Positions 17,459 to 26,420 of a DNA stretch of 64,000 nucleotides are shown in pieces. The stretch's first letter is position 1. Each line of letters opens with the position of its first letter. The stretch comes from Alphaproteobacteria bacterium (lineage in GTDB: Bacteria > Myxococcota_A > UBA796 > GCA-2862545). A program made the position numbers and the translations under genes. The DNA is taken from NCBI GenBank assembly GCA_020632875.1, contig JACKET010000003.1, positions 62,001-126,000 on the forward strand, in the 5' to 3' direction. The notes beneath the pieces are model-generated. The model saw nothing but the letters and a program-made list of their open reading frames with translations. It was not told the origin of the DNA and searched no databases.

Positions 17459-20400
17459 TCAGAACCCGGAGCCGATGGACAGCGAGAACCGCGGCCCGCC
17501 CGGGTTGTCGGGGGTGGGCGCGCCGTAGGCGAAGCGGAAGCCCGAGTCCCAGGCCGAATCCCAGAGGGCCGACGCGACGCGCAGCTCGACCACGCCGTCC
17601 GCGAGCAGCGGGGGCCGGTCGTTCACCCACACGACGCCGGCGTGGCCGCCGATCTGGCCGTAGATCGCGTCGACCACGACGGGCCCGATGGTCGTGCCCA
17701 GCTCGCGGGCCAGCGGGAAGCGCCACGCGAGCCCGGTGACCGCGAGGTGGCGCCCGGCGCTGCTGTACGGCGCATAGCCGGGCATCGGGGTCGTGCGCTG
17801 CACCCACTCCTGCCGCAGCGCGTAGGGGTGATCGCCCCCGATGGGGAGCGCGTCTTCGCGGTGCACCTCGCGATCCGTCAGGCCCACGCTCGCATCCAGC
17901 ACCCACGCGTGCCCGTCGCCGAACGCCGCGTCGGTGACGGCCTGCCCGCTCCACTCGACGCGGTGGTAGGCGTAGGCCTGCTCGCCCGCCGAGTCGCCCC
18001 GCGAGAACAGCAGCCGCGTGGCGATGCCGCGGGCGTCGTTCGAGCGCTGCAGCTCCCAGGCGTCGCCCGTGCGGAACCCCGCGGAGACGACCCGGGAGCT
18101 CAGCACGCGCGCGAAGGCGTCGTCCTGCTCCTGGCGGCTCGTGTAGCCCAGCAGCCCGAAGTCGATCGCGAACGCGTCGTTCCAGGGCAGCTCGATGCCC
18201 ACGCCGCCCGACGAGAGCGTGCGCCGCGACGGATCGCCGGACCGACGCCCCGCCCAGTGGCTGCCGTGCACCGTGATGTCGGGCCAGAACCGGTGCCACT
18301 GCCACGACGCGTGTGCGAACGCGTCGGAGCCCAGCCAGAACCACCCGGTGAACGTGTTCACCTCGACCGCGTCGCGCACCTTGAGGTACGCGCCGACCCG
18401 CGGGATCACGCGCCCGTCGAAGCCCCGATCGAGCCGCACCATCGGGCTCGCCGCGAGCCCCGTGAGCGAGCGGAGCGGCCGGTACGGGCGCGGAGACGCC
18501 GCCTCGGGCGCGGGACCCGGCTCGCCGTCGGGCCCGTCGTCGCCGAAGCGCGCGGTGGCGTCCTCCCAGGCGAGGTGGGCGCGGCGCAGGCCGAACGCCT
18601 TCCAGCCGAACCCCGTGAGCTGCGTGTAGATCAGGTTGCCGTCAGGAGTCACGGACGGGCTCTGGGCTCCGGTCGGCACCCGCGTCATCCGGTGGATCCG
18701 GCCGTCCGGGGCGCGGCGGAAGATGTCGAAGACCCCGTCGACGTCCGCCGAGAACCACAGGCTGCCGTCTTCGGCCCACCAGGGGTCGACCTCCTCCCAG
18801 CGGTCGCGCATCAGCGGCCGGGCCTCGCCCGTCGCGACGTCCGCGACCCACAGGTTCTGCTGGTGATCCGCGTGCAGCCCGAACACCACCTGGGTGCCGT
18901 CGGGCGACCAGTCGGTCCCCGCGGCCCACTCCCCCTCCGAATACGTCGTGAGCGCGCGCCGCTCGCTGCCGTCGAGCCGGCTCACCCACACGTTCGAGGA
19001 GCCGTCGCGGTACTGCGTGTACGCGACCCACTCCCCGTCGGGCGAGACGCTCGGGTCCATCGCGCGCAGCGTGCCCGGGATGGCCGTCATCCGCGCCCGG
19101 CGCCGCGCGTCCGACCCCTCCAGCGTCTCGACCTCTACGCGGCCCCCGCGGTGCCGGCGCTTCTGCGTGGTGGGCGTGAGATCGACCCGGTACAGCTGGG
19201 TCCAGGTGAACCGCTCCGGCGTGACCCGCACACGGTCCTCGCCCTCCCAGCCGACCGTGATCACCTCGTCCCGACCGGGCACGAAGTCGAGCCCGCCCGC
19301 GTACCGCGACGGGATCCAGGTCGACAGGCGGCGGTCCCGATCGCGCTGCGCGGCCGTCTTCGCGCGGTCGGTCGGCTCGCCCGCGAACGCGCCCCACATC
19401 TGCTCGTCGATCGCGCGGATCTCGATCCACCCGGAGCGCTGGCGGCCGAACCACTTCCCGTCCGGCGAGTAGCGCGTCCACAGGTTGAGGGTGCCCGTGC
19501 TCTCGCGCTGGTCCTCCCGCTCGTCCTGCGGCTTCAGCGCCCACCAGTCCCGGCTCCAGCCGTCCTCGGCCTCCCACGAGAGCTCCCAGACCGACAGCTC
19601 CTCCCCCTCCACGCGACCGCGCGCGCGAAGGCTCTCGAGCTGGGACGCGACCTCGGCCTGGAGATCCGCCTCGAAGGCCTTCTTGAGCTCGGGGAGGGGC
19701 ACGCCGACCACGTCCTCGAAGATGCCCTCCCACTGGAGGCGGAACCGTTTCCCCGAACGCTCCATCACCTCGCGCCAGGCGGCGTCTCCGTAGCGATCGG
19801 CGAACCAGCGATGGAACGCGTAGCCCTGCTGGTAGGCCCGCTCGCCGTCGTACCAGTCCTCGAGGAAGCGCTCGGTCCCCCACTCCTCGTCGCCGAGGAG
19901 GCGCTCGCCCATGATCGTGGTCCGGAGCGTCATGTCGCGTGACGGCGTCCACCAGTTCACCCCGATGCGCTCGGACCAGTACTCCGCGGCCCCTTCGCTC
20001 CACCAGTGCGGCACGGGGCTCGAGAGATCGACCTCGAAGCCCAGCTGGTTCGGGCCGTCCTCGACGAGCGCGCCGGTCTCGAAGCCGAAGCTCTCGCTCG
20101 CTTCGCCGAGCCAGCCCGTCTTCTTCAGGGTGATGACGTGCGCGAGCTCGTGGGCGAGGAGGTCTTCGACCCAGTCGACGCGGCCCCGCATCCGCGCGAG
20201 CTCGGGGCCGGGGTTCCCCGAGAACACGATCCAGTCCTGCTGGGTGAGCGTGAAACCCCGCAGCCGGTCGGTGTCTTCGAGGATGACGACGTGGATCCGC
20301 TCGTTCGGGAAGTACCCGATCTCGGTGCACAGCCGGAGCCAGGTGTCGTCGGCGACCCGGGCGAGCCGCGTGGCCGTGCTCTCGCCGCTGAGCCAGCGCG

Positions 20401-20539
20401 GGTGGTCTTCGGAGCGGCGGGACACCGGGTAGTGGATCGCGAAGCGCTCGGTGTCGAGCGTCTCCCAGCGCAGATCCGGGTGGTTGTGGTCCATCGCGTA
20501 CCGGCCGGCGAGGGCGGTCGCGAGCACGAGCCCTACCAC
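17459..20539 (-). CDS. Gluzincin-type peptidase domain / TolB-like propeller / outer-membrane barrel fusion
   Basis: About 1026 residues. After a short signal (VVGLVLATALAGRYA), residues 20-330 form a peptidase-MA-like gluzincin domain with the zinc motif HELAH (about residue 131) and a downstream acidic WWSEGAAEYWSE. Residues about 380-700 carry TolB-type propeller blades (YSPDGKWFGRQ, SPDGEWVAYTQYRDGSSNVWVSRLDGSE, WSPDGTQVVFGLHADHQQNLWVADVATGE, TPDGNLIYTQL). The final 300 residues are barrel strands ending in the outer-membrane signature FSLSIGSGF. The GTG start overlaps the upstream stop by 7 bp. It probably sits in the outer membrane with the protease and propeller in the periplasm, linked in an operon to another barrel protein. 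Confidence 0.8.
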   Translation of the reverse strand: MVGLVLATALAGRYAMDHNHPDLRWETLDTERFAIHYPVSRRSEDHPRWLSGESTATRLARVADDTWLRLCTEIGYFPNERIHVVILEDTDRLRGFTLTQQDWIVFSGNPGPELARMRGRVDWVEDLLAHELAHVITLKKTGWLGEASESFGFETGALVEDGPNQLGFEVDLSSPVPHWWSEGAAEYWSERIGVNWWTPSRDMTLRTTIMGERLLGDEEWGTERFLEDWYDGERAYQQGYAFHRWFADRYGDAAWREVMERSGKRFRLQWEGIFEDVVGVPLPELKKAFEADLQAEVASQLESLRARGRVEGEELSVWELSWEAEDGWSRDWWALKPQDEREDQRESTGTLNLWTRYSPDGKWFGRQRSGWIEIRAIDEQMWGAFAGEPTDRAKTAAQRDRDRRLSTWIPSRYAGGLDFVPGRDEVITVGWEGEDRVRVTPERFTWTQLYRVDLTPTTQKRRHRGGRVEVETLEGSDARRRARMTAIPGTLRAMDPSVSPDGEWVAYTQYRDGSSNVWVSRLDGSERRALTTYSEGEWAAGTDWSPDGTQVVFGLHADHQQNLWVADVATGEARPLMRDRWEEVDPWWAEDGSLWFSADVDGVFDIFRRAPDGRIHRMTRVPTGAQSPSVTPDGNLIYTQLTGFGWKAFGLRRAHLAWEDATARFGDDGPDGEPGPAPEAASPRPYRPLRSLTGLAASPMVRLDRGFDGRVIPRVGAYLKVRDAVEVNTFTGWFWLGSDAFAHASWQWHRFWPDITVHGSHWAGRRSGDPSRRTLSSGGVGIELPWNDAFAIDFGLLGYTSRQEQDDAFARVLSSRVVSAGFRTGDAWELQRSNDARGIATRLLFSRGDSAGEQAYAYHRVEWSGQAVTDAAFGDGHAWVLDASVGLTDREVHREDALPIGGDHPYALRQEWVQRTTPMPGYAPYSSAGRHLAVTGLAWRFPLARELGTTIGPVVVDAIYGQIGGHAGVVWVNDRPPLLADGVVELRVASALWDSAWDSGFRFAYGAPTPDNPGGPRFSLSIGSGF

Positions 20540-21432
20540 CGCGCCCTCACCGAGGCGCCCGCCGTGTGGGACCTGGCGGGGTGCAGCTCGTCGAGGCGAA
20601 CGAAGGTGTCGTCCTGGCCGAGCACGGCCCAGCCGAGGCGCCCTTCGAGCTCGGCGCCGCGGGTGAGGTGGACGAGCAGCCGGCCCGCCACGTCGACGTT
20701 GGTGCCCGCGCTCCCCCGGACCGGGAACAGCGACTCGCCGGGAGCCGCGGTGCGAACGGGCCCGCGCACGACGCCCCGGGCGGACGGACCGAACGCGATG
20801 GGCCCGGCCTGCACGAGCACCTCGGCCTCGGCCGCCGCCTGGTCGCCCGGCTTCACGCGCCCGTCGCGCCACCCGACGCGCCCCGCGAACCGCCGCATCG
20901 CCTCGACCCGGCCGCGGAACAGCAGACCGTCCATGCCGCGCCGCGCGTCGACCGCGAGCCGCAGGTCGCCCGTGCCCGTCGCGAACGGCACCTTGCCCGG
21001 CGTCTCGAGGCTGCCGCCGTCGAAGCCGATCGGCACGCGCCCCGCCACCTCGAGGCCCACGGAGTGGAAGGGCGCTTCGGACCGCTCCAGCGCGAGCCGA
21101 CCGCCCACCTCGGCCGTCGCGAAGCCCGTCTGCACGACGTAGCCGCTGGCCCGGCGCCACGGGAGCGTGCCGAACAGCTCGACCCCCGGCGCGACCCCGT
21201 AGCGGACGCCCGCTGCGACGGTCTGGGTGCGCCACGGCACCTCGAGCAGCGCGGGCGCCCCGTCGGCGTCCCACGACTTCGTGGCGGACGCGAGATCCGC
21301 GGACAGATCGAGCTCCGTCCAGCCCTTCGGGAGCACGACGGACCTCTCGACCTCGCGGGACGGCAGCGGCTCGCGCGACGAGCGCACCCCGAACCCGGCC
21401 CAGGCCGTGGCGACGAGCGCAACCCCGATCAC
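20533..21432 (-). CDS. Outer-membrane beta-barrel protein
   Basis: A 299-residue protein with signal MIGVALVATAWAG. The body is alternating amphipathic strands (GVRYGVAPGVELFGTLPWRRASGYVVQTGF, VGLEVAGRVPIGF, GDLRLAVDARRGMDGLLFRGRVEA), resembling the 'transporter/MetA-pathway phenol' type barrels, and the last residue is Trp after a strand (AGASVRARW), as in outer-membrane proteins. It precedes and overlaps the gluzincin/propeller/barrel gene, suggesting an envelope complex. The first in-frame ATG is used; there is no start upstream. Its ligand is unknown. Confidence 0.75.
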   Translation of the reverse strand: MIGVALVATAWAGFGVRSSREPLPSREVERSVVLPKGWTELDLSADLASATKSWDADGAPALLEVPWRTQTVAAGVRYGVAPGVELFGTLPWRRASGYVVQTGFATAEVGGRLALERSEAPFHSVGLEVAGRVPIGFDGGSLETPGKVPFATGTGDLRLAVDARRGMDGLLFRGRVEAMRRFAGRVGWRDGRVKPGDQAAAEAEVLVQAGPIAFGPSARGVVRGPVRTAAPGESLFPVRGSAGTNVDVAGRLLVHLTRGAELEGRLGWAVLGQDDTFVRLDELHPARSHTAGASVRARW

Positions 21433-21453
21433 GTCGCGGGGTTCGCCTTCACG

Positions 21454-21738
21454 TCACGCCCCCCGCAGCCACGAGATCACCGACAGCACGGCGCTGCCGA
21501 ACACCATGACCACGAGCATGCCGAGGGTGCTGCCCCACGCGAGGCCCATCGTCAGGGCCTCGTTGAAGTTCTTCGCCACGACGAAGCACGCCGCCACGCT
21601 CACGGCGACCGACAGCAGATAGCACACGGTGATCGTGGCGCATCCCGTGAAACAGCCCGTCATGATGGCCGCGAACTGGTCGAGCCACCACTCCTTGTCC
21701 CGCGGGATCTTGTTCCAGAGATCGATGATCTTCTGCAC
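21454..21738 (-). CDS. Small inner-membrane protein with two TM helices
   Basis: A 94-residue protein: a charged amphipathic start (MQKIIDLWNKIPRDKEWWLDQF) and then two long hydrophobic stretches (MTGCFTGCATITVCYLLSVAVSVAACFVVA and LTMGLAWGSTLGMLVVMVFGSAVLSVISW) with several Cys and Gly. It is the first gene of the minus-strand envelope operon. Its ATG is only 24 bp from the divergent kinase start, so the two units share one control region. Function not recognised. Confidence 0.72.
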   Translation of the reverse strand: MQKIIDLWNKIPRDKEWWLDQFAAIMTGCFTGCATITVCYLLSVAVSVAACFVVAKNFNEALTMGLAWGSTLGMLVVMVFGSAVLSVISWLRGA

Positions 21739-21762
21739 AACGGGAAGCTAGCATGCTGGTCC

Positions 21763-23559
21763 ATGCCTGAACGGAACACCGTGGACTTCGACTCGACCCT
21801 GACGCTCTCGTCCGGGGGTCCGGCCGACGACGAGGAGGAGACGCGGTTCGGCATCACGGTGGAGGTGCCCGACCGCCGCCTGCGCATCGGACCGGTGATC
21901 GGTGTGGGCGGCATGGGCGAGGTGCGGGAGGCCGAGCAGCAGGCCCTCGCGCGGCGCGTGGCCGTGAAATCGCTCGCCGAGCCGGCCCGCAGCCGGAAGA
22001 ACACGCGGCTGCTGCTGCAGGAGGCCTGGATCACGGGGGCCCTCGAGCACCCGAACATCGTGCCCATCCACGACATCGACTACGAAGGCGGCGAGCCGCG
22101 CATCGTGATGAAGCACGTCGAGGGCATCCCCTGGGGCGACGTGCTCGACGACCCGAGCGCCTACGCGTCCGACGCGCTCGCGTGGAACCTGGGCGTGCTG
22201 ATCGCGGTGTGCAACGCGGTCGGCTTCGCGCACAGCCGGAAGGTGCTGCACCGCGACCTCAAGCCCGACAACGTCATGATCGGCCGGTTCGGCGAGGTGT
22301 ACGTGATGGACTGGGGCATCGCGGTGGCGCTGGAGCCCCGGCCGGACGGGCGCATCCCCGTCGCCCGCGAGCAGAAGCGCGCCGCGGGGACGCCCGCCTA
22401 CATGGCTCCGGAGATGCTCACGGGCCGCGGCGAGCTGCTGACGGAGCGAACGGACGTCTACCTGCTGGGCGGGCTGCTCCACCGCATCGTCGCCGGGCGT
22501 CCCCCCCGCGGCGGGGACACGCTCGAGGAGGTGCTGGACCGGGTCGCGAACGAGGACCCCGCGATCGACCCGTCGTGGCCGCTCGCCGAGCTGCTCGAGA
22601 CGGCGCTGGCCCGCGACCCCGACGACCGGCCCGCATCCGCCGAGGCGTTCCGCGAGGGCATCGAGCTGCACCTGCGCCACCGGGACGCGCGCCGGCTCGC
22701 AGGCGCCGGGCTCGCGAAGCTCGACGCGCTCCGGGAGGGCCTCGCGGCCGGGGTGGCCCGACGCCAGCTCTACGATCTGCACAGCGCCGCGCGGTTCGCG
22801 CTCGACGAGGCCCGCACGCGCTGGCCCGACGTGCCCGGCGTCGACGGGCCGCTGCGCGACGCGACCCTGGATCTGGTCGCCCACGAGATCGGGCGTGGCG
22901 ACGACCAGGCCGCCCAGCTCCTGCTCGACCGCATGGAGGACGTGCCTCCCGCCGTGGACGCGGAGGTCGCGCGGCTGCGCCGGGACCGGGAGACCCAGAC
23001 CGCGCAGCTCGAGCGGTTCCGCGAGGACGTCGACCTGCGCACGGCGATGGTGCCGCGGATCATCGTGGCGTCGACGCTGGCGGCCGCCTGGGTGGCGGTG
23101 CCCGCGCTCTCCGTGGTGTTCGGGGTGCCCGCGGGGTACCCGCGCGAGCTCACCGTGTCGGCGGGCATCTTCGTCGCGACCGTCGCGATCATGGCCGGCC
23201 TGTGGCCCTGGTTCCTGCGGTCGCGCGTGAACCGCACGCTGCTCGTGATGTTCGTGTGGATGCCGCTGCTCGCGCTGATCTTCCTGACCGGCGCCTGGCT
23301 CGCCGGGCTGCCCGCCGCGATCGCCGCGGCCCTCGAGGTGTCGGTCTACTTCACGCTGCTCGTGATGGGCACGTCGCTCGTGGACTGGCGGCTGTCGTTC
23401 AGCATCCCGCCGTACCTCGCTGCATTCCTGCTCGGCGCGTGGATGCCGGAGCACTCGCTCACGCTGCTCGGGGCCGCGAATGCCGTGGTGCTGCTGAACG
23501 TGATGCTCGTGCTGGTCTCGCCCGTGTTCCGGCGCGACCGACCGCGCTCGGCGGGCTAA
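21763..23559 (+). CDS. Hanks-type Ser/Thr protein kinase with C-terminal membrane domain
   Basis: A 598-residue kinase. Residues about 40-305 are the kinase domain: glycine loop GVGGMGEVREA, catalytic Lys69 in RVAVKSL, catalytic loop HRDLKPDNVM (about residue 164), the Mg motif as MDWG instead of DFG, and APE as YMAPEM. All catalytic residues are present. A helical, Arg-rich linker follows (LRRDRETQTAQLERFREDVDLR), and the C-terminal 170 residues hold about six hydrophobic segments. The membrane part thus lies after the kinase, opposite to most PknB-like receptors. It is followed 11 bp later by a propeller protein that may be its extracytoplasmic partner or substrate. Confidence 0.92.
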   Translation: MPERNTVDFDSTLTLSSGGPADDEEETRFGITVEVPDRRLRIGPVIGVGGMGEVREAEQQALARRVAVKSLAEPARSRKNTRLLLQEAWITGALEHPNIVPIHDIDYEGGEPRIVMKHVEGIPWGDVLDDPSAYASDALAWNLGVLIAVCNAVGFAHSRKVLHRDLKPDNVMIGRFGEVYVMDWGIAVALEPRPDGRIPVAREQKRAAGTPAYMAPEMLTGRGELLTERTDVYLLGGLLHRIVAGRPPRGGDTLEEVLDRVANEDPAIDPSWPLAELLETALARDPDDRPASAEAFREGIELHLRHRDARRLAGAGLAKLDALREGLAAGVARRQLYDLHSAARFALDEARTRWPDVPGVDGPLRDATLDLVAHEIGRGDDQAAQLLLDRMEDVPPAVDAEVARLRRDRETQTAQLERFREDVDLRTAMVPRIIVASTLAAAWVAVPALSVVFGVPAGYPRELTVSAGIFVATVAIMAGLWPWFLRSRVNRTLLVMFVWMPLLALIFLTGAWLAGLPAAIAAALEVSVYFTLLVMGTSLVDWRLSFSIPPYLAAFLLGAWMPEHSLTLLGAANAVVLLNVMLVLVSPVFRRDRPRSAG

Positions 23560-23570
23560 ATGCAACGCCG

Positions 23571-25304
23571 ATGATCTGGTGGTCCCTCGCTTCGCTCGCC
23601 GCGCCCGAGATCCTCGGCGACCCCGCGTTCCGGGCTCCCGACGGCATCGCTGCGGCCGCGGTGACGGACGCCGGCGGCGCCTGGGCCATCAGCACGCGCG
23701 GCGAGGTGACCGGCTTCGACGCGTCGGGCGCGGTCGTGCGCACGTTCCAGGCCTGCCCCGACCGCGGGGTCCACCTGCGCATCGCGATCGACCCGGCCGG
23801 CACGCGCGCAGGCGTCGACTGCGGCAGTGTCTACCGGGTGTTCGAGCTGCCATCTGGCAAGCCGCTGTTCGATGTCGAGGCCTTCACGACCGACAGCGCG
23901 TTCTCACCCGACGGTCGCCGGGTGGCGCTGCTCGGCGAGCGCATCGTCGACGGCGTGTCCGAAGCGAAGTCGTGGCTGCTCGAGCACGACGCGACGACCG
24001 GTGCGGCATCCACGCCGCACGCCTCCGACTGGGAGGCGCTCTGGGGCGTGAAGGGCGGGTGGATCGGCGCGACGACCCGCGAGCGGCCCGAGGGCCCGCT
24101 GTACGTCGAGGGCCGCATCGACACCGGGCCGGTCGTGCTGTCGTGGCGCTGGCTCGCGCCCGAGGTGCTGCGCACGAGCGGCGACTGGGGCCCGCGCGAG
24201 GCGGTCGCGGTGCTCGACGGCGGGAACCGCGTCTGCGTGCAGTACGACTTCGGCGGGGCCTGTCTCGACGGGCGCACCGGCGGCCCCCGCAACTTCTGGA
24301 GCGTGCCGGAGGCCGAGCGCACGGCGTCGCGGCGCGCCATCCCCCACCCCGACGGGCTCGCGGTGGGGCGGGCGCTGTGGTTCCAGCGTCCCGACGGGGT
24401 GTGGCGCTGGGACATGGACGGGACGCCGGAGCGCCTGCCCGACGCGCTGGGCATCCCGATCTCGAACGCGGCTGGGTCTCCGCGGTTCCGCGTGGAGGCC
24501 GCGCGGCTCGTGCCGGTCGACGCGGTGGGCGCCGAGATCGGGGCGGTGTCCTGGGGTCTGCCGGTCTCCGTCGATCGGGCGCCGGGCGGCCGGGTGGTGC
24601 TGGCCGACCAGCAGCGGCGCGTGTTCGTGGTCGACGGGGCGGAGGTCCGCGCGGTGCCGGGCGAGGCCGACCGCGTGCGCATCACGCCCGACGGCAGCGC
24701 GATCTGGCTGTTCGCGGACGACGCGCCGACGCGCGTGGTGCCCTTCGGGAAGGGCGAAGAAGCGCGCAGTCGGTCGGCGGTCGTGGCGTTCACGGGGGGC
24801 GCGGCGCTCGGGATCGACGCGAAGGGCGAGGTACCCCTGCTCGTGAAGCTCGCGGCCGACGAGCGGATCGCGGCGGTGTCCGACGCGCTGGCGGTCACCG
24901 GGCTGCAGTCCGTGGGCGACGCCGTGCTCGTCGAGTACGGCGAAGACGACGCGTGGCAGCTCGTCCGCGGCGGCGAGGTCGGGCCGCTCGGCGCGCACCC
25001 GTTCTCTCCGCAGACCGACCTGCTGCTCACCGACAGCGGCGTCATCGGCGTCGCAGAGGGCGAGAGCGGCTGGCAGGTCGGCCGGCACACGGTGCCCTGG
25101 TCGACGATCGTGCGGTTCCTCCCCGACGGATCGGGGTTCGTCACGCTCGCCGACGATGCCACGTCGTTCGAGATCCGCGACTACCCCTCCGGCACGCTGC
25201 GCGAGACCCGCGAGCTGCCGGGGCGCTGGAGCGATGCGTGGGTGCGGGGCGACCGGCTGATCGTCGCGCTGCGCGACGGCCGGCTCGTGGTCGAAGCCCT
25301 GTAG
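23571..25304 (+). CDS. Secreted propeller-like protein downstream of a Ser/Thr kinase
   Basis: A 577-residue protein with a minimal signal (MIWWSLASLAAPE). It contains many blade-like repeats: VTDAGGAWAISTRGEVTGFDASGAVVRTF, IDPAGTRAGVDCGSVYRVFELPSGKPLFDVE, FSPDGRRVALLGER, RPDGVWRWDMDGTPERL, DRVRITPDGSAIWLFADD and FLPDGSGFVTLADDATSFEIRDYPSG. This suggests one or two propellers of WD40/quinoprotein type. It starts 11 bp after the kinase stop, so it is cotranscribed and likely works with that kinase, perhaps as a sensor in the periplasm. No catalytic site is visible. Confidence 0.78.
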   Translation: MIWWSLASLAAPEILGDPAFRAPDGIAAAAVTDAGGAWAISTRGEVTGFDASGAVVRTFQACPDRGVHLRIAIDPAGTRAGVDCGSVYRVFELPSGKPLFDVEAFTTDSAFSPDGRRVALLGERIVDGVSEAKSWLLEHDATTGAASTPHASDWEALWGVKGGWIGATTRERPEGPLYVEGRIDTGPVVLSWRWLAPEVLRTSGDWGPREAVAVLDGGNRVCVQYDFGGACLDGRTGGPRNFWSVPEAERTASRRAIPHPDGLAVGRALWFQRPDGVWRWDMDGTPERLPDALGIPISNAAGSPRFRVEAARLVPVDAVGAEIGAVSWGLPVSVDRAPGGRVVLADQQRRVFVVDGAEVRAVPGEADRVRITPDGSAIWLFADDAPTRVVPFGKGEEARSRSAVVAFTGGAALGIDAKGEVPLLVKLAADERIAAVSDALAVTGLQSVGDAVLVEYGEDDAWQLVRGGEVGPLGAHPFSPQTDLLLTDSGVIGVAEGESGWQVGRHTVPWSTIVRFLPDGSGFVTLADDATSFEIRDYPSGTLRETRELPGRWSDAWVRGDRLIVALRDGRLVVEAL

Positions 25305-25340
25305 ATCGACCGGGGTCGGCCTCCAGATTTCCGGTTCCCC

Positions 25341-25403
25341 TGTCCCGATCGTGCCAGAGCCTCGCGGAGACGCCGGCCAGCACGAGAGGATCGACTGTCC
25401 AAT
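25341..25403. repeat. 63-bp direct repeat, copy 1
   Basis: Begins TGTCCCGATCGTGCCAGAGC and ends CTGTCCAAT. A second copy lies 88 bp on (25429-25491) with about eight differences. The unit itself has complementary ends (CGATC-GTGC ... GCAC-GAGAG-GATCG), so each copy can form a hairpin. Confidence 0.85.
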
Positions 25404-25426
25404 TCGGGTCAGACCCGATTCGGACA
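25396..25426. repeat. 31-bp imperfect palindrome
   Basis: Arms TGTCCAATTCGGGTC and GACCCGATTCGGACA are complementary at 13 of 15 positions around a single central A. A related half (GACCCGATTTGGACA) recurs at 25553-25567. The sequence links the two direct repeats. Confidence 0.7.
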
Positions 25427-25428
25427 GG

Positions 25429-25491
25429 TGTCCCGATCGTGCCAGAGCCTCCCGGAAACGCCGTCCTGCACGAGAGGATCGGGTGTCCAAT
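25429..25491. repeat. 63-bp direct repeat, copy 2
   Basis: Second copy of the unit at 25341-25403, same orientation, starting TGTCCCGATCGTGCCAGAGC and ending GTGTCCAAT. Confidence 0.85.
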
Positions 25492-25509
25492 CCACTCGAC
25501 CGGGAGCCT

Positions 25510-25530
25510 TCAGCGGCTTGAAGCCGCTGA
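25510..25530. repeat. Perfect 21-nt hairpin in a repeat-rich spacer
   Basis: Arms TCAGCGGCTT and AAGCCGCTGA with one central G. With the direct repeats just before it, it fills the 330-bp spacer between the propeller gene (ends 25304) and the membrane-protein gene (25635). No open frame with coding character is seen here; it may end transcription of the kinase operon or be a dispersed repeat. Confidence 0.7.
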
Positions 25531-25634
25531 CTCCTCCCTGTGAATCCGGGCCAGACCCGATTTGGACAGGCTGGCACACCGACTTTCCGCGCGGGGTCCA
25601 CACGGCGTCCACAATCCCGGCAGAATCTGCGGAC

Positions 25635-26420
25635 ATGGAATCCGAAGACCCCACGACCCAGCGCCCGACCAGCGTGCTCCTCGCGACGACCGCCGCGATC
25701 TACTTCGCGTTCGCGGTGCTCCCCGCCGTCGGCCTGATGGCCACGTCGGGCGGATGGCTCGCGCGTCGCGCGACGCTCCAGCCGACCGAGCACCTCACGC
25801 CCGTCATGGACGGCGTCGGCATGATCGCGCTCGTCGGCGTCGCGCTCACCGCGGTGGTGTCGGTGCTCCCGGCCTTCGTGCTCGGGGTCCGGCGGCTGCC
25901 GAAGAACATCCGGCTCGGTGTGGGCATCGGGCTCCTCGCGCTCCACGTCCTGCTCGTCGTCGTCACGCTCGGCTCGACGACCGCGTTCGGCGTGCTGCCC
26001 GTCGTGCTCGACAGCGAGAAGCTCGTGATGCGCGCGAAGGAGCCGAACGGCACGCGCGCCGCTCTGCTCTACCGCGACCGCGGGGAGTGCCGCTGGAACG
26101 TGTACGTCAGCGAGCCGCTCGACCCGGTCGCGACCCAGTCGAAGTCCGTGCAGTGCCGGTGCGACGACATGCGTCGAGCCGAGGTGGCCTGGGTGCGCGG
26201 CACCCCGGAGCTGTTCGACCCGCAGGGGCAGCCGTTCGCGTGCCCTCCGCCCCCGAGCGGGTGCGCGGCGACGGGCTCGGCGCCCGGCTGGCTCGTGTGG
26301 CTCGGCCTCGTCGCGCTGGGGCTCAGGGCCCCTTGCCGGCCTGGGCGATCAGCGCCCAGTCGTACGGGATGTACTCGAGCTTCGCGTCGGCCGGGACCTC
26401 GTCCCGATACTTGTGGATGA
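25635..26420 (+). CDS. Membrane protein with Cys-rich extracytoplasmic domain and MYXO-CTERM-like tail
   Basis: About 261 residues. Three hydrophobic segments occupy the first 120 residues (SVLLATTAAIYFAFAVLPAVGLMA, GMIALVGVALTAVVSVLPAFVLGV, LGVGIGLLALHVLLVVVTLGSTTAFGVLPVV). A polar domain follows with Cys pairs (ECRWNVYVSE, VQCRCDDMRR) and then a Pro/Cys-rich hinge, a hydrophobic run and Arg (SGCAATG, GWLVWLGLVALGLR), resembling MYXO-CTERM. The frame continues another 30 residues of low-complexity sequence inside the opposing DUF547 gene, a 98-bp tail-to-tail overlap. Function unknown. Confidence 0.7.
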   Translation: MESEDPTTQRPTSVLLATTAAIYFAFAVLPAVGLMATSGGWLARRATLQPTEHLTPVMDGVGMIALVGVALTAVVSVLPAFVLGVRRLPKNIRLGVGIGLLALHVLLVVVTLGSTTAFGVLPVVLDSEKLVMRAKEPNGTRAALLYRDRGECRWNVYVSEPLDPVATQSKSVQCRCDDMRRAEVAWVRGTPELFDPQGQPFACPPPPSGCAATGSAPGWLVWLGLVALGLRAPCRPGRSAPSRTGCTRASRRPGPRPDTCG

